This document shows, in pieces, positions 56,242 to 64,000 of a stretch of 64,000 nucleotides of DNA (position 1 is its first letter; the number at the start of each line of letters is the position of its first letter). This DNA is from Oceanospirillaceae bacterium. GTDB lineage: Bacteria > Pseudomonadota > Gammaproteobacteria > Pseudomonadales > Balneatricaceae. Both the position numbers and the translations under genes were made by a program. Location: positions 2,503 through 66,502 of the forward strand of contig JAHEDZ010000018.1 in assembly GCA_024640955.1 (NCBI GenBank), given 5' to 3'. The notes under the pieces are model-generated. The model was not told the origin of the DNA, did no database searches, and worked only from the letters and a program-made list of their open reading frames with translations.

Positions 56242-56832
56242 TTATTCAGCTCCAAATAGTTGAAATTCGATAAGATCAGTAAGGCTATGCAGTATTAAGG
56301 TGTGAGCCATATGGATACAAGGGTCATCATCGCTAGCGATACAGAATTCTATCTCTTCGGGACGCAGCAGTGCGGTCATATTGCCGCCGTCACGCCCTGT
56401 AAGCGCTATCACTTGCATATCCCGATCGTGGGCTGCCTGAATGGCCTGTACCAGGCTGGCATCGCGACCTCCGGTAGAGATGACGAGTAGAATGTCACCG
56501 GCACGGCCGAGAGCCTGAATTTGGCGAGCGTAGACCTCTGCGTAGCCTGAGTCATGAGCGATGCCGGACATTACGGCTGAGCTCGCATTCAGTACACTGC
56601 AGGGAAGGCCCGGACGGTCATGGCGAAAACGGTTCAGCAGTTGTGCACTAAACTGCGCTGCGATAGCCGCAGAAGCACCATTACCGGCGCAGAGTATCTG
56701 TCCTTCAGATACGAGGCAGGGGAGGATAATCTCCGACGCTTCGGCGATCATCGGCGTATAGTGCTCAATCGTCTGGGCACAGGTATCCATGGTGCTATGA
56801 AAATGGCCGATTATGCGCTCTTCGAGTTCCAT
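56242..56832 (-). CDS. diaA: DiaA/GmhA-type SIS-domain protein
   Basis: 196-residue SIS-domain protein with CAGNGASAAIAAQFSAQLLNRF and LVISTGGRDASLVQAIQAA. Similar to phosphoheptose isomerase, but the yraN-diaA-dolP context identifies it as the DnaA initiator-associating protein DiaA. Same operon as yraN (21 nt away). Confidence 0.87.
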   Translation of the reverse strand: MELEERIIGHFHSTMDTCAQTIEHYTPMIAEASEIILPCLVSEGQILCAGNGASAAIAAQFSAQLLNRFRHDRPGLPCSVLNASSAVMSGIAHDSGYAEVYARQIQALGRAGDILLVISTGGRDASLVQAIQAAHDRDMQVIALTGRDGGNMTALLRPEEIEFCIASDDDPCIHMAHTLILHSLTDLIEFQLFGAE

Positions 56833-56853
56833 TAAGTCCCTGTTTGTTCGCGG

Positions 56854-57243
56854 TTATTCAGGTCGAAAGGCATCTTTATACCACAGACACTCATTGCGTT
56901 GTTTATTAGATTCGATGGTAACCAGATCGAAGCGGCAGGTCGAGTCGGCATATTCAGGATTGCGCATCAGCCAGAGTTGTGCAGCTCGGATGAGTTTGCG
57001 CTGTTTGCGCCAGTCGACTGACTCGAGGGCACCACCCCAGCCTGAGTGTTGGCGGTAGCGCACCTCTACAAACGTCAGGCAACTGCCATCGGTGACTATA
57101 AGATCGAGTTCGCCAAGCCGGTAGTTAGCGTTGCGAGCCAATACTCGACAACCGTGGGTTATTAGATGCTGCTCTGCGATCTGTTCATATTGGTTGCCTC
57201 GCGCCCGAGTATCGGTTCTTGGGCTCGCTTTTCGACTATCCAT
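56854..57243 (-). CDS. yraN: YraN/UPF0102 family nuclease-fold protein
   Basis: 129 residues with the restriction-endonuclease-like pattern of the family: GxxYEQIAEQHL, LGELDLIVTDGSCLTFVEVRYR. The E-x-D-(x)-E-x-R style residues suggest a metal nuclease fold. Function is not established. Confidence 0.92.
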   Translation of the reverse strand: MDSRKASPRTDTRARGNQYEQIAEQHLITHGCRVLARNANYRLGELDLIVTDGSCLTFVEVRYRQHSGWGGALESVDWRKQRKLIRAAQLWLMRNPEYADSTCRFDLVTIESNKQRNECLWYKDAFRPE

Positions 57244-57289
57244 GCTCTCCTCCTTGAGTGCATCCTTAGATATGTTGGATAGTCTTAGC

Positions 57290-59149
57290 TTAGTTGCTGG
57301 AGCTAAAAAGTGCCTCTTCAGCTAAGGGCTCCTCTACCGGTATCTTCGGTGGTCCCAGTAGCACAGGAATGCCCTGATCAAATCCTGCCCACACCAGCTC
57401 GCGTCGTACTCGACGATCAGTACCCAGAGTGAGTCGTCCGGTTAGTCCGTCGAAGAAGATCTCATCCGAGCCCTCGAGTTGGCGCAAGAAAGGGTGGAGC
57501 GTGAAAGCGTCAGCACCAAGTGCATATAGTCGACCAAGGCGGCTCTGAGTGTCAGGACGCTCGGCGCCAAGCTGCAGGTTAATCGGTGAAACCGGGTTTA
57601 GCAGCCAGGGTGTGTCAGCAAACTGTACGCCGTTTAGATCGACATCACGCACTGCGTCTGGGTTGCCATCAAACAGGTGTGAGGTCGCGTAGACAGGGTA
57701 GTTACCCGCAAAATGGAAGGCCAGCATCGGCTTGAGCTGGCGAGCGTCCCGTGCAGATGCTGTTAGCAGAATCGCATCGATATCGCTTCGTGGACGAGCG
57801 TTAAATTCGAGCTTCTGGCCGAGTACTTTCCGTAGCTCATCGTATCGAGCATAGCTGAGCTGGGTGTTAAGCAGCTGGGATACTTGGTTAGAGAGGTCCT
57901 CGCCGCTCTGGTACTGCAATTCGGCAGCAACCTCAGCTTCGAGTGTGGTGATCGCTTTGAGGTAATCCTCACGCGCCTTCAGGCCCCAGGAAGCTGCTGG
58001 CGTGATCAATGCAAAGCGTGTGTTGCCTTCGAGTACGGCACGCTCAACGACCTGGGAGATCTCTTGGTCGGAGGAGAGGTCCATTGTGTAGATGTTCGGA
58101 GCGGTGTTCTGGCTCTGGTTAAACACAATGACCGGAACTGGCAGGTCCTGGCGAGCTGTTAGCTGATCGATTAAAGAACCCTTGAGCGGGCCGATTACTA
58201 GATCGATACGCTCTCTCTGAGCGTGATCCAGCAGCTCCTGTGCGCTCTGAATCTGCTCGGTGTCCAATGTTATCAATTCAGGTACGGGTAGGTTCTGCGT
58301 CTGGCGCTGGTAGAGGGCAGCGCTGACACCTTCGCTAATGATTCGAGCCGGTTCTGCAAGCTGTCCACCAAAAGGCAGTGCTAGGAGAACTCGTTTCGGC
58401 GTGAGTAGGTCGGCATTCAAAAGTGCCGCAAGAGCTTGTGGTGGGTTGGTATTGGCAGGGTGAGCTGCCCAGAGTTGTTGCCACTGGGTCAACGCGTCAC
58501 GTTGGGTTGATAGATCCGCCTGTTTTGCCAGACTCAGCGCTAACTCTATCCAGCCCTGCTCGTAAAAGCCGTAGTTATTTAAGCTAGCTGCCACCAAGCG
58601 TTCAGAGTCGACGTCCAGAAGTTGGCGCCAGATTAGATTGTTGAGCTGTTCAAGTTCATCGCCCTCTGTCGTTTTGGCGACGTTAATCAGCTCAAGTGCG
58701 GCCGCGAGTGGATTCTGTTGCTGCTCATAAGCTTGAGCGCGCAGTCGGCTGAACTCCACACGTTGCGTCACACTAAGATCTGGGAATTGCGCCGCGTCGA
58801 GATACTGCAGCGCGCCATTGGCATCTTTGCGGTCAATAGCTGCACCTGCGCGCAGGCTCGCGATCTCGAATGCGAGGTTGGGTGGTAGGATAGTGATATC
58901 AACTGCCTCCAGTGCTTGAGTCGCGCCCTGGATATCTCCGCGCTGCTCAAGCATCTGTGCCGCTTGTAGTCTAAGTTCTGCTGCCCGTCGTGGCTGCGCC
59001 GATGCTGCGCTGCTGAGCAGCTGCTCAACACTCATCGTCTTTTCAGTGACGCTCGGAACCTGTGTGGATTGTGGCGGAGCCGCACAGCCTGCTAGGAGTG
59101 CTGCGGTAATGCTGGCGGCGCAGAGCAGCCTAAATCTGTTGCCTGTCAT
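57290..59149 (-). CDS. lpoA: Penicillin-binding protein activator LpoA
   Basis: About 619-residue outer-membrane lipoprotein with lipobox LLAGC. An N-terminal TPR-like domain (to about residue 240) is followed by a periplasmic-binding-protein-like domain with LPFGGQLAEPARIISEGV and LVIGPLKGSLIDQL. It activates PBP1A. ATG 59149 was chosen; a GTG at 59161 is possible. Divergent from rsmI. Confidence 0.93.
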   Translation of the reverse strand: MTGNRFRLLCAASITAALLAGCAAPPQSTQVPSVTEKTMSVEQLLSSAASAQPRRAAELRLQAAQMLEQRGDIQGATQALEAVDITILPPNLAFEIASLRAGAAIDRKDANGALQYLDAAQFPDLSVTQRVEFSRLRAQAYEQQQNPLAAALELINVAKTTEGDELEQLNNLIWRQLLDVDSERLVAASLNNYGFYEQGWIELALSLAKQADLSTQRDALTQWQQLWAAHPANTNPPQALAALLNADLLTPKRVLLALPFGGQLAEPARIISEGVSAALYQRQTQNLPVPELITLDTEQIQSAQELLDHAQRERIDLVIGPLKGSLIDQLTARQDLPVPVIVFNQSQNTAPNIYTMDLSSDQEISQVVERAVLEGNTRFALITPAASWGLKAREDYLKAITTLEAEVAAELQYQSGEDLSNQVSQLLNTQLSYARYDELRKVLGQKLEFNARPRSDIDAILLTASARDARQLKPMLAFHFAGNYPVYATSHLFDGNPDAVRDVDLNGVQFADTPWLLNPVSPINLQLGAERPDTQSRLGRLYALGADAFTLHPFLRQLEGSDEIFFDGLTGRLTLGTDRRVRRELVWAGFDQGIPVLLGPPKIPVEEPLAEEALFSSSN

Positions 59150-59194
59150 GGTATAGTTCACACCCTGTGATCAGTACGGATGGAAAATTCAGTT

Positions 59195-60034
59195 ATGTCA
59201 GCGCCGAGACTCTACGTTGTCGCAACGCCCATAGGTAATCTTGCGGACCTTTCGCCTCGCGCTCAGCAAATTTTAGCAGAGGTTGATCTGATTGCTGCTG
59301 AGGATACGCGCCACACGGGCCGACTAATGCAGCACTTTAACATTAAAGCGAATCTGATTTCAGTCCATGATCACAACGAACGACAGCGTGCTCAGATGAT
59401 TATCGATCGCTTGCAGCAGGGACAGCAGATTGCGTTGGTCTCCGATGCTGGTACGCCGTTGATCTCTGATCCGGGTTTTGTTCTGGTGCGAGCGGTACGC
59501 GAGGCAGGGTTTGAGGTTTCACCGGTGCCCGGTTGCTGTGCATTTGTTGCAGCGCTAAGTGCCTCCGGAATGCCTTCAGATCGTTTCAGTTTTGAGGGTT
59601 TCCTACCGGCTAAATCGGGTGCTCGTCAACAGGCGCTCTCTGCACTTGCTGATGCTGCTCAGACGTTGATCTTTTACGAATCTACCCATCGCATTGTCGA
59701 TTCGCTCAAAGATATGCAGGCGACTCTTGGCTCGGATCGCTTTGTACTGGTGGCGCGTGAGTTGACCAAAACCTTTGAGACGATCAAAGGGGCGCCGATC
59801 AATGAGTTGCTTGAGTGGATTCAGGCTGACTCCAATCAGCAGCGCGGAGAGTTTGTTGTTATTGTGCAGGGGGCGCCTGAACGAGCCGACACAGGTATCA
59901 GTGCCGAAGCGGAACGGATCCTCGATCTGCTAGCAGCGGAGTTGCCACCGAAAAAAGCGGCGGCGCTGACTGCAGAGATCAGTGGAGTAAACAAAAAAGC
60001 GCTCTATCAGTTGCTGCTAGATAAAAAAGGCTAA
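59195..60034 (+). CDS. rsmI: 16S rRNA (cytidine-1402 2'-O) methyltransferase
   Basis: 279 residues of the tetrapyrrole methylase fold: [44 protein letters not shown] and [31 protein letters not shown] 59195 gives the family start; ATG 59180 is an alternative five codons upstream. It precedes rnpB. Confidence 0.94.
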   Translation: MSAPRLYVVATPIGNLADLSPRAQQILAEVDLIAAEDTRHTGRLMQHFNIKANLISVHDHNERQRAQMIIDRLQQGQQIALVSDAGTPLISDPGFVLVRAVREAGFEVSPVPGCCAFVAALSASGMPSDRFSFEGFLPAKSGARQQALSALADAAQTLIFYESTHRIVDSLKDMQATLGSDRFVLVARELTKTFETIKGAPINELLEWIQADSNQQRGEFVVIVQGAPERADTGISAEAERILDLLAAELPPKKAAALTAEISGVNKKALYQLLLDKKG

Positions 60035-60066
60035 TCCTGGCGAACCACTGTGTTAGACTTGCCGCC

Positions 60067-60431
60067 GAGTCTGCCAGGCAGTCGCCGCTTCAGTTTGCTG
60101 GAGGGGAGGAAAGTCCGGGCTCCACAGGGCAAAGTGCCAGATAACGTCTGGGCGGCGTGAGTCGACGGAAAGTGCAACAGAAAGTATACCGCCTAAGTAG
60201 GCTACTCTTCGGAGTGGTTTGCCGGTAAGGTTGAAATGGTGCGGTAAGAGCGCACCGCGCAGGTGGCAACACTCTGCGGCGATGGTAAACCCCACTCGGA
60301 GCAAGACCAAATAGGGACCCTTAAGGCATGGCCCATGCCGGGTCCGGGTAGGTCGCTTGAGGCTAGTAGTGATGCTAGCCCTAGAGGAATGACTGTCCAC
60401 GACAGAACCCGGCTTATCGGCAGACTCACTT
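60067..60431 (+). ncRNA. rnpB: RNase P RNA (class A)
   Basis: The outer helix P1 pairs GAGTCTGCC (60067-60075) with GGCAGACTC (60419-60427). Conserved cores visible include GAGGAAAGTCCGGGCTCC, AGTGCAACAGAAAGTATACC, GGTGCGGTAAGAGCGCACCG, the GGTAAACCCC...GGAGCAAGACCAAATAGG region and GACAGAACCCGGCTTATCGG. A T-rich stretch follows as terminator. It is the catalytic RNA that trims tRNA 5' ends. Ends are estimated to within a few bases. Confidence 0.95.
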
Positions 60432-60607
60432 TTTCTTATATTTTTATTCGCTGACACGGCAGTCTTCTATTACAGGAGGGCGCTTTGAATAAAAGTTGGC
60501 CTCTAACTTGCTAACGAAACTGTAGTTGCTCCAAATTTCTTAATGGTCCAACTACACTTTAGAAGTAAATGAAGCAGATCAGTGAAGGATCAACGGAGAA
60601 TCAATAC

Positions 60608-60748
60608 ATGGCTTACAACGGATCTGAGAGGCGCGCTAGTACAGATCGTCGCGATGGATATGAGAGACGCACGCGCGTTAATCAGTTCGAGCGCAGGATT
60701 CGACCGCTGGGACGGCGCGCAACCGATGCGGGGCAGTGTTCCCGGTAA
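60608..60748 (+). CDS. Small arginine-rich protein (46 residues)
   Basis: ATG 60608 follows GGAG with nine-base spacing and opens 46 codons to TAA. The product starts MAYNGSERRASTDRRDGYER and continues with paired-arginine motifs (ERRI, GRRATD), about a quarter Arg. Similar short proteins with ERR/DRR repeats are scattered in proteobacteria; no function is known to me. Ends ten bases before the dehydrogenase start, so it may share its transcript. Confidence 0.55.
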   Translation: MAYNGSERRASTDRRDGYERRTRVNQFERRIRPLGRRATDAGQCSR

Positions 60749-60757
60749 CAGCCTCAA

Positions 60758-61744
60758 ATGAAAGTTCTTATCTACAGCACGCGTAAAGATGAGCGTGCCT
60801 TTCTTGCTGACGCCTTCAAGGGCTCAGGTCTACTAGCTCAGTTTGAAGATATACATCTGAACGCGCGCACGGCTGCCCTAGCCGAGGGCTGTGATGCAGT
60901 CTCCGTGTTTGTAAATGACCAGGTTGATGCACAGGTCATAGAAACTCTAGGTGGGCTGGGGGTTCGTTTCATCGCTCTGCGTTGCGCTGGTTACAACAAT
61001 GTTGACCTCGACGCTGCCAAACGCTGTTCAATTGCGGTGGTTAGGGTGCCGGCTTACTCACCCTACGCCGTTGCTGAACACGCAGTCGCTCTGCTACTAG
61101 GGCTTAATCGACACATTCACAAAGCTTACAATCGTGTTCGCGAGGGCAACTTCTCTCTTGATGGACTGGTTGGTTTTGACCTGCATGGTAAGTCTGTCGG
61201 AGTGATCGGTACCGGCACCATAGGTCAGGTGTTCTGCTCCATAATGCGAGGTTTTGGCTCGAAGGTATTGGCTTTCGACCCCTACCCCAATCAGAAACTG
61301 ATAGACGCGGGTGTCAGCTACGTTGAGCTTGATGAGATCTATCGCCGCTCTGATGTCATCAGTTTGCACTGTCCGTTAACGCCGCAGACCCATCACCTTG
61401 TTGATGATGCAGCAATCGCCAAAATGAAACCGGGCGCTTTGTTGATAAATACGAGTCGCGGCGGGTTGGTCGATACCCAGTCTGTCATTAAAGGATTAAA
61501 ATCGGGCCACCTCGGGGGGCTTGCACTGGATGTTTATGAGGAGGAGGCGGATCTCTTCTTTGAGGATCTGTCGGATCAGGTGATTGCAGATGATGACTTG
61601 ATGCGCTTGACCACCTTTCCCAATGTTATTATCACAGGGCATCAGGCGTTTTTGACCCGCGAGGCGCTGCAGAATATCGCTCAAACCACGGTCTCAAATC
61701 TAACGTTGCTGGCTCAGGCCCAGCCTTGTGATAACCAGCTCTAG
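60758..61744 (+). CDS. ldhA: D-lactate dehydrogenase-type 2-hydroxyacid dehydrogenase
   Basis: 328-residue NAD-dependent D-2-hydroxyacid dehydrogenase. Rossmann motif GVIGTGTIGQVF; catalytic residues in LINTSRGGLVDT (Arg), DVYEEEADLFFED (Glu) and ITGHQAFLTREAL (His). The RVPAYSPYAVAEHAVALLL segment is typical of fermentative LdhA. Inserted, with the next gene, between rnpB and mraZ. Confidence 0.93.
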   Translation: MKVLIYSTRKDERAFLADAFKGSGLLAQFEDIHLNARTAALAEGCDAVSVFVNDQVDAQVIETLGGLGVRFIALRCAGYNNVDLDAAKRCSIAVVRVPAYSPYAVAEHAVALLLGLNRHIHKAYNRVREGNFSLDGLVGFDLHGKSVGVIGTGTIGQVFCSIMRGFGSKVLAFDPYPNQKLIDAGVSYVELDEIYRRSDVISLHCPLTPQTHHLVDDAAIAKMKPGALLINTSRGGLVDTQSVIKGLKSGHLGGLALDVYEEEADLFFEDLSDQVIADDDLMRLTTFPNVIITGHQAFLTREALQNIAQTTVSNLTLLAQAQPCDNQL

Positions 61745-61753
61745 AGAGTTTCA

Positions 61754-62902
61754 ATGGAATACCTGATTACCGATACTCGCACGGGTGTTGCCGAGCGAGA
61801 CTTTTCGCTCGACAACAGCGCTCTGCCGAATGACTTTCCCCTAGCTTTTGACTGCCGTCACCAGACTCTACGCGGTGGTAAGCAGGAGGGCTCTGAGGTG
61901 ATCACTCTCAATGTAGGAGATCTCTCGGTCGCCGTCTCACCGAGTCGCGGAATGGGTGTGCTCTATGCACAACAGGGCGATCTGCGCTTGGGATGGGATT
62001 CGCCGGTGAAAGAGGTGGTCAATCCGAGCTTTATAGAGCTCTCGAAACACGGTGGCTTAGGCTGGCTTGAGGGGTTCAATGAACTCGTCGCTCGGTGTGG
62101 CTATCAGTGGTCTGGTCATCCCGGTATGGATGGCGATGAGATGCTGACCCTGCATGGGCAGATACAGAATATCCCTGCTTCAGTGGTTCGCCTAACAGTT
62201 GAAGATGCGCCTCCGTATCGCGTGCGTCTCTCAGGACGTGTTGATGAGCGCTGCTTCAAGAAGGCGGAGTTCGAGGTTTGGATGCATCTTGTAATCACCC
62301 CCGGGCAGGTGGGCTTTACGATTGAAGATGAGCTGATTAACCGTGGATCCTACCCAAAGGAGTATCAGGCGCTTTACCACAACAACTTCGGTGCACCTAT
62401 ATTGGAGGAGGGCGCGCGGGTGCGAGTGCCTGCCAGTCAGGTCTCTCCGTTTAATGTGAGAGCGGCCGAGGGGCTTGCTAGCTGGGCAAGTATGCCTGCT
62501 CCAAGAGAAGGGTTTGATGAAGAGGTGTTTAATATTCGTCCCATCGGCGACTCCCAGGGAGATACGCTGGCGCTCTTCCATAATGCTGCGGCCGATCGGG
62601 GTGTTGCTATGAGCTTCAATTTGCAGCAGCTACCTGTGCTGACGCTCTGGAAAAACTGTGACACGCTAGAGCAGGGTTATGTTGTTGGCCTAGAGCCGGG
62701 TACAAGCTTTGCTTACAATCGGCGCTATCAGCGCGACCTAGGTTTGGTGCCCACTATCGGGCCCGGTGAGAGTCGCTCTTTCGTGGTGAAATTTGATTTA
62801 CTGTTGGATTCTGCGGCGGTCGAGAGCGCTGAGGCCAGGGTCGAGTCGTTGCAGGGTGATGCAGATCTGGAGCTTCGCGCTGAGCCCTTAGTGGCCCTTT
62901 AA
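61754..62902 (+). CDS. DUF4432 / aldose 1-epimerase-like protein
   Basis: 382 residues with a galactose-mutarotase-like beta fold: LTLHGQIQNIPAS, YHNNFGAPILEEGARV and GLEPGTSFAYNRRYQR. Members probably act on sugar anomers, but no reaction is established here. Nine nt after ldhA, same strand, so probably co-transcribed. Its presence fits the sugar-acid capacity seen at the start of the window. Confidence 0.85.
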   Translation: MEYLITDTRTGVAERDFSLDNSALPNDFPLAFDCRHQTLRGGKQEGSEVITLNVGDLSVAVSPSRGMGVLYAQQGDLRLGWDSPVKEVVNPSFIELSKHGGLGWLEGFNELVARCGYQWSGHPGMDGDEMLTLHGQIQNIPASVVRLTVEDAPPYRVRLSGRVDERCFKKAEFEVWMHLVITPGQVGFTIEDELINRGSYPKEYQALYHNNFGAPILEEGARVRVPASQVSPFNVRAAEGLASWASMPAPREGFDEEVFNIRPIGDSQGDTLALFHNAAADRGVAMSFNLQQLPVLTLWKNCDTLEQGYVVGLEPGTSFAYNRRYQRDLGLVPTIGPGESRSFVVKFDLLLDSAAVESAEARVESLQGDADLELRAEPLVAL

Positions 62903-63283
62903 CGGGGGTAGGGTGTTTTACGAGTATGGCTGTATAAATTCTGCTCAATAGGCGCCCAATAAAACTGAGAATCTTTCATCTCGATTGTCGTTGGCTTCAC
63001 CACATCTGCAACTCGCTGAATTACATAGACTATTTCTGCATATAAAAATGGGCGTAGCCGAGGGTTTCGTCTAAATCTCTCCCACTTTTCTACCACTTCC
63101 CCGAATCTTTGCGCATACAAGCAGTGCTAAATTATCGTTAATTCAATCCAACTTACTGATAAATATTGATATTTTTGGTCTCTCTGCGCTTCTATCTTCT
63201 CTTCTGTGAGTAGTGCTGTGTCTCAGATGTACCCTTATCGCCTTGGTTGCAAAGGGGAGATTTAGGACCTATAGTGTCGATGT
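62903..63283. other. Gene-poor spacer upstream of mraZ
   Basis: Together with the MraZ-box region and leader, nearly 500 bases separate the DUF4432 and mraZ genes. I see no convincing gene here: a 73-codon minus-strand frame ends at the DUF4432 stop but has no clear ribosome-binding site. A CCCAC/CCAC pair near 63079-63097 is the reverse orientation of the GTGG boxes downstream, possibly by chance. Confidence 0.5.
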
Positions 63284-63317
63284 GTGGTAAATAGTGGGTC
63301 AAAGTGGGTCAATGTGG
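63284..63317 (+). promoter_or_regulatory. MraZ-box array (four GTGG repeats, 10-bp phase)
   Basis: GTGG occurs at 63284, 63294, 63304 and 63314, exactly 10 bp apart, mostly as GTGGGTC. MraZ is known to bind phased TGGGN repeats upstream of its own gene, so this is the autoregulatory site of the division and cell wall cluster. It lies 84-117 bp before the mraZ start. Confidence 0.85.
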
Positions 63318-63400
63318 ATATTTCTTGGGGGAGATAATATCCATAGGAGTAACACCAAAGAGTGTTCTCCAGGGTTTCACTGACAGGAGTACGTGACGAT

Positions 63401-63856
63401 ATGTTTCGTGGGGTTAATCAAATCAATCTGGACGCGAAGGGGCGCATGGCAATGCCGGCTCGCTATCGCGAGCAGATTGCTGACTGCTGCGAAAACGAAC
63501 TCGTCGTCACAATCGATACCGAAGCTCGCTGTCTGCTTCTCTATCCACTACCCGAATGGGAAGTGATCGAGAAGAAGCTTGAAGCTCTACCCAGCTTTAA
63601 CCCTGCGGCGCGCCGCATCCAACGTCTCCTTATTGGTCATGCGACTGATATTGAATTGGATGCGAGCGGCCGCCTTCTTCTACCTGCGCCGCTGCGTGAC
63701 TATGCGATGCTCGACAAGAAGCTCGTAGTCATGGGGCAGGGGCGTAAGTTCGAGATCTGGAGCGAAGAGCTTTGGAACTCTCAGCGTGACAACTATCTGG
63801 CCGAGTCAGATCAGACTCAGGGATTGCCGGATGAGCTACAAACTCTCTCTCTATAG
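63401..63856 (+). CDS. mraZ: Transcriptional regulator MraZ
   Basis: 151-residue AbrB-like protein with two MraZ repeats: [23 protein letters not shown] and [25 protein letters not shown] 63401 is the family start; AGGAG lies 11 bases upstream. It controls the dcw cluster and binds the repeats just upstream. Confidence 0.96.
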   Translation: MFRGVNQINLDAKGRMAMPARYREQIADCCENELVVTIDTEARCLLLYPLPEWEVIEKKLEALPSFNPAARRIQRLLIGHATDIELDASGRLLLPAPLRDYAMLDKKLVVMGQGRKFEIWSEELWNSQRDNYLAESDQTQGLPDELQTLSL

Positions 63857-63867
63857 CGGGGTGCACC

Positions 63868-64000
63868 ATGAGTGAGCCTCTCAGCCACATTACTGTCCTC
63901 CTCAACGAAGCAGTCGACGCACTGGTGCATGATCCTGATGGCGTCTACGTCGATTGTACCTTCGGCCGTGGCGGTCATTCGCAGCTGATCCTTGATCGTC
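63868..64000 (+). CDS. rsmH: 16S rRNA (cytosine-1402 N4) methyltransferase, N-terminal part
   Basis: Starts at ATG 63868, 11 nt after mraZ, and runs off the window. The first 44 codons give [13 protein letters not shown] and the SAM-binding [12 protein letters not shown], diagnostic of RsmH/MraW. It modifies the same nucleotide as RsmI, encoded upstream. Confidence 0.95.
   Translation, partial: MSEPLSHITVLLNEAVDALVHDPDGVYVDCTFGRGGHSQLILDR

Noticed and set aside
62899-63120. Minus-strand 73-codon frame in the spacer before mraZ
   Set aside because: No recognisable domain, no clear ribosome-binding site, overlaps the end of the DUF4432 gene; most likely a chance frame.
1-64000. CRISPR array, prophage, insertion sequence, tRNA or defence island
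   Set aside because: No regular direct repeats with spacers, no integrase or transposase, no tRNA cloverleaf and no known defence gene could be recognised.

Overview
The window is a compact, mostly chromosomal stretch of a gammaproteobacterium. Several blocks have the gene order I know from Pseudomonas and its relatives: ubiG-mupP-yciK, then gyrA-serC-pheA-hisC-tyrA/aroA-cmk-rpsA-ihfB-lapA-lapB-pyrF, and zapE-rplM-rpsI-petABC-sspAB-dolP-diaA-yraN-lpoA-rsmI-rnpB-(insertion)-mraZ-rsmH. The H-NS-type protein, the moderate GC content and many sugar-acid genes fit a marine Oceanospirillales/Pseudomonadales relative. I cannot name the genus. No prophage, insertion sequence, CRISPR array, tRNA or rRNA was recognised.

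Region 1 (1-16.5 kb) is an accessory carbohydrate-acid island. A DMT transporter and a Gfo/Idh oxidoreductase face a probable eight-gene minus-strand operon: idnO-like SDR, ltnD, otnK, otnC, otnI, an AEC transporter, an enolase-superfamily acid-sugar dehydratase and a KDG kinase. The ltnD/otnI/otnK/otnC set is a complete L-threonate-to-DHAP route. A divergent idnD-like dehydrogenase shares an intergenic region holding a perfect GntR/FadR-type palindrome. A GcvA-like LysR gene is divergent from a split transketolase pair plus an SDR, followed by a second, unsplit transketolase.

Region 2 (16.5-25.5 kb) holds a REP-like repeat cluster, the rubrerythrin/Fe-S oxidoreductase/DUF3501 module, dsbB, pxpB-pxpC (no pxpA in the window), an H-NS-like gene, rluB and the ubiG-mupP-yciK operon.

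Region 3 (25.6-38.5 kb) is the gyrA-to-pyrF housekeeping block. Its most striking feature is that two aromatic-biosynthesis enzymes look hollowed out while their reading frames stay open. PheA keeps its chorismate mutase domain but lacks about half of the prephenate dehydratase domain and the catalytic motifs. The EPSP synthase (AroA) half of the TyrA-AroA fusion has lost most of its canonical substrate-binding and catalytic residues.

Region 4 (38.6-49.2 kb) has a ComEA-like secreted protein, a second AEC transporter, a very short GntR-type protein, aceE-aceF (E2 with three lipoyl domains), a PhyH-family dioxygenase, a TolC-family protein and an lrgAB pair.

Region 5 (49.2-64 kb) is the conserved zapE-to-rsmH block, with the RNase P RNA, a small arginine-rich protein, a D-lactate-type dehydrogenase and a DUF4432 protein inserted before mraZ. 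Four 10-bp-phased GTGG repeats upstream of mraZ form a MraZ-box array. Operons are tight, with many 1-11 nt overlaps.
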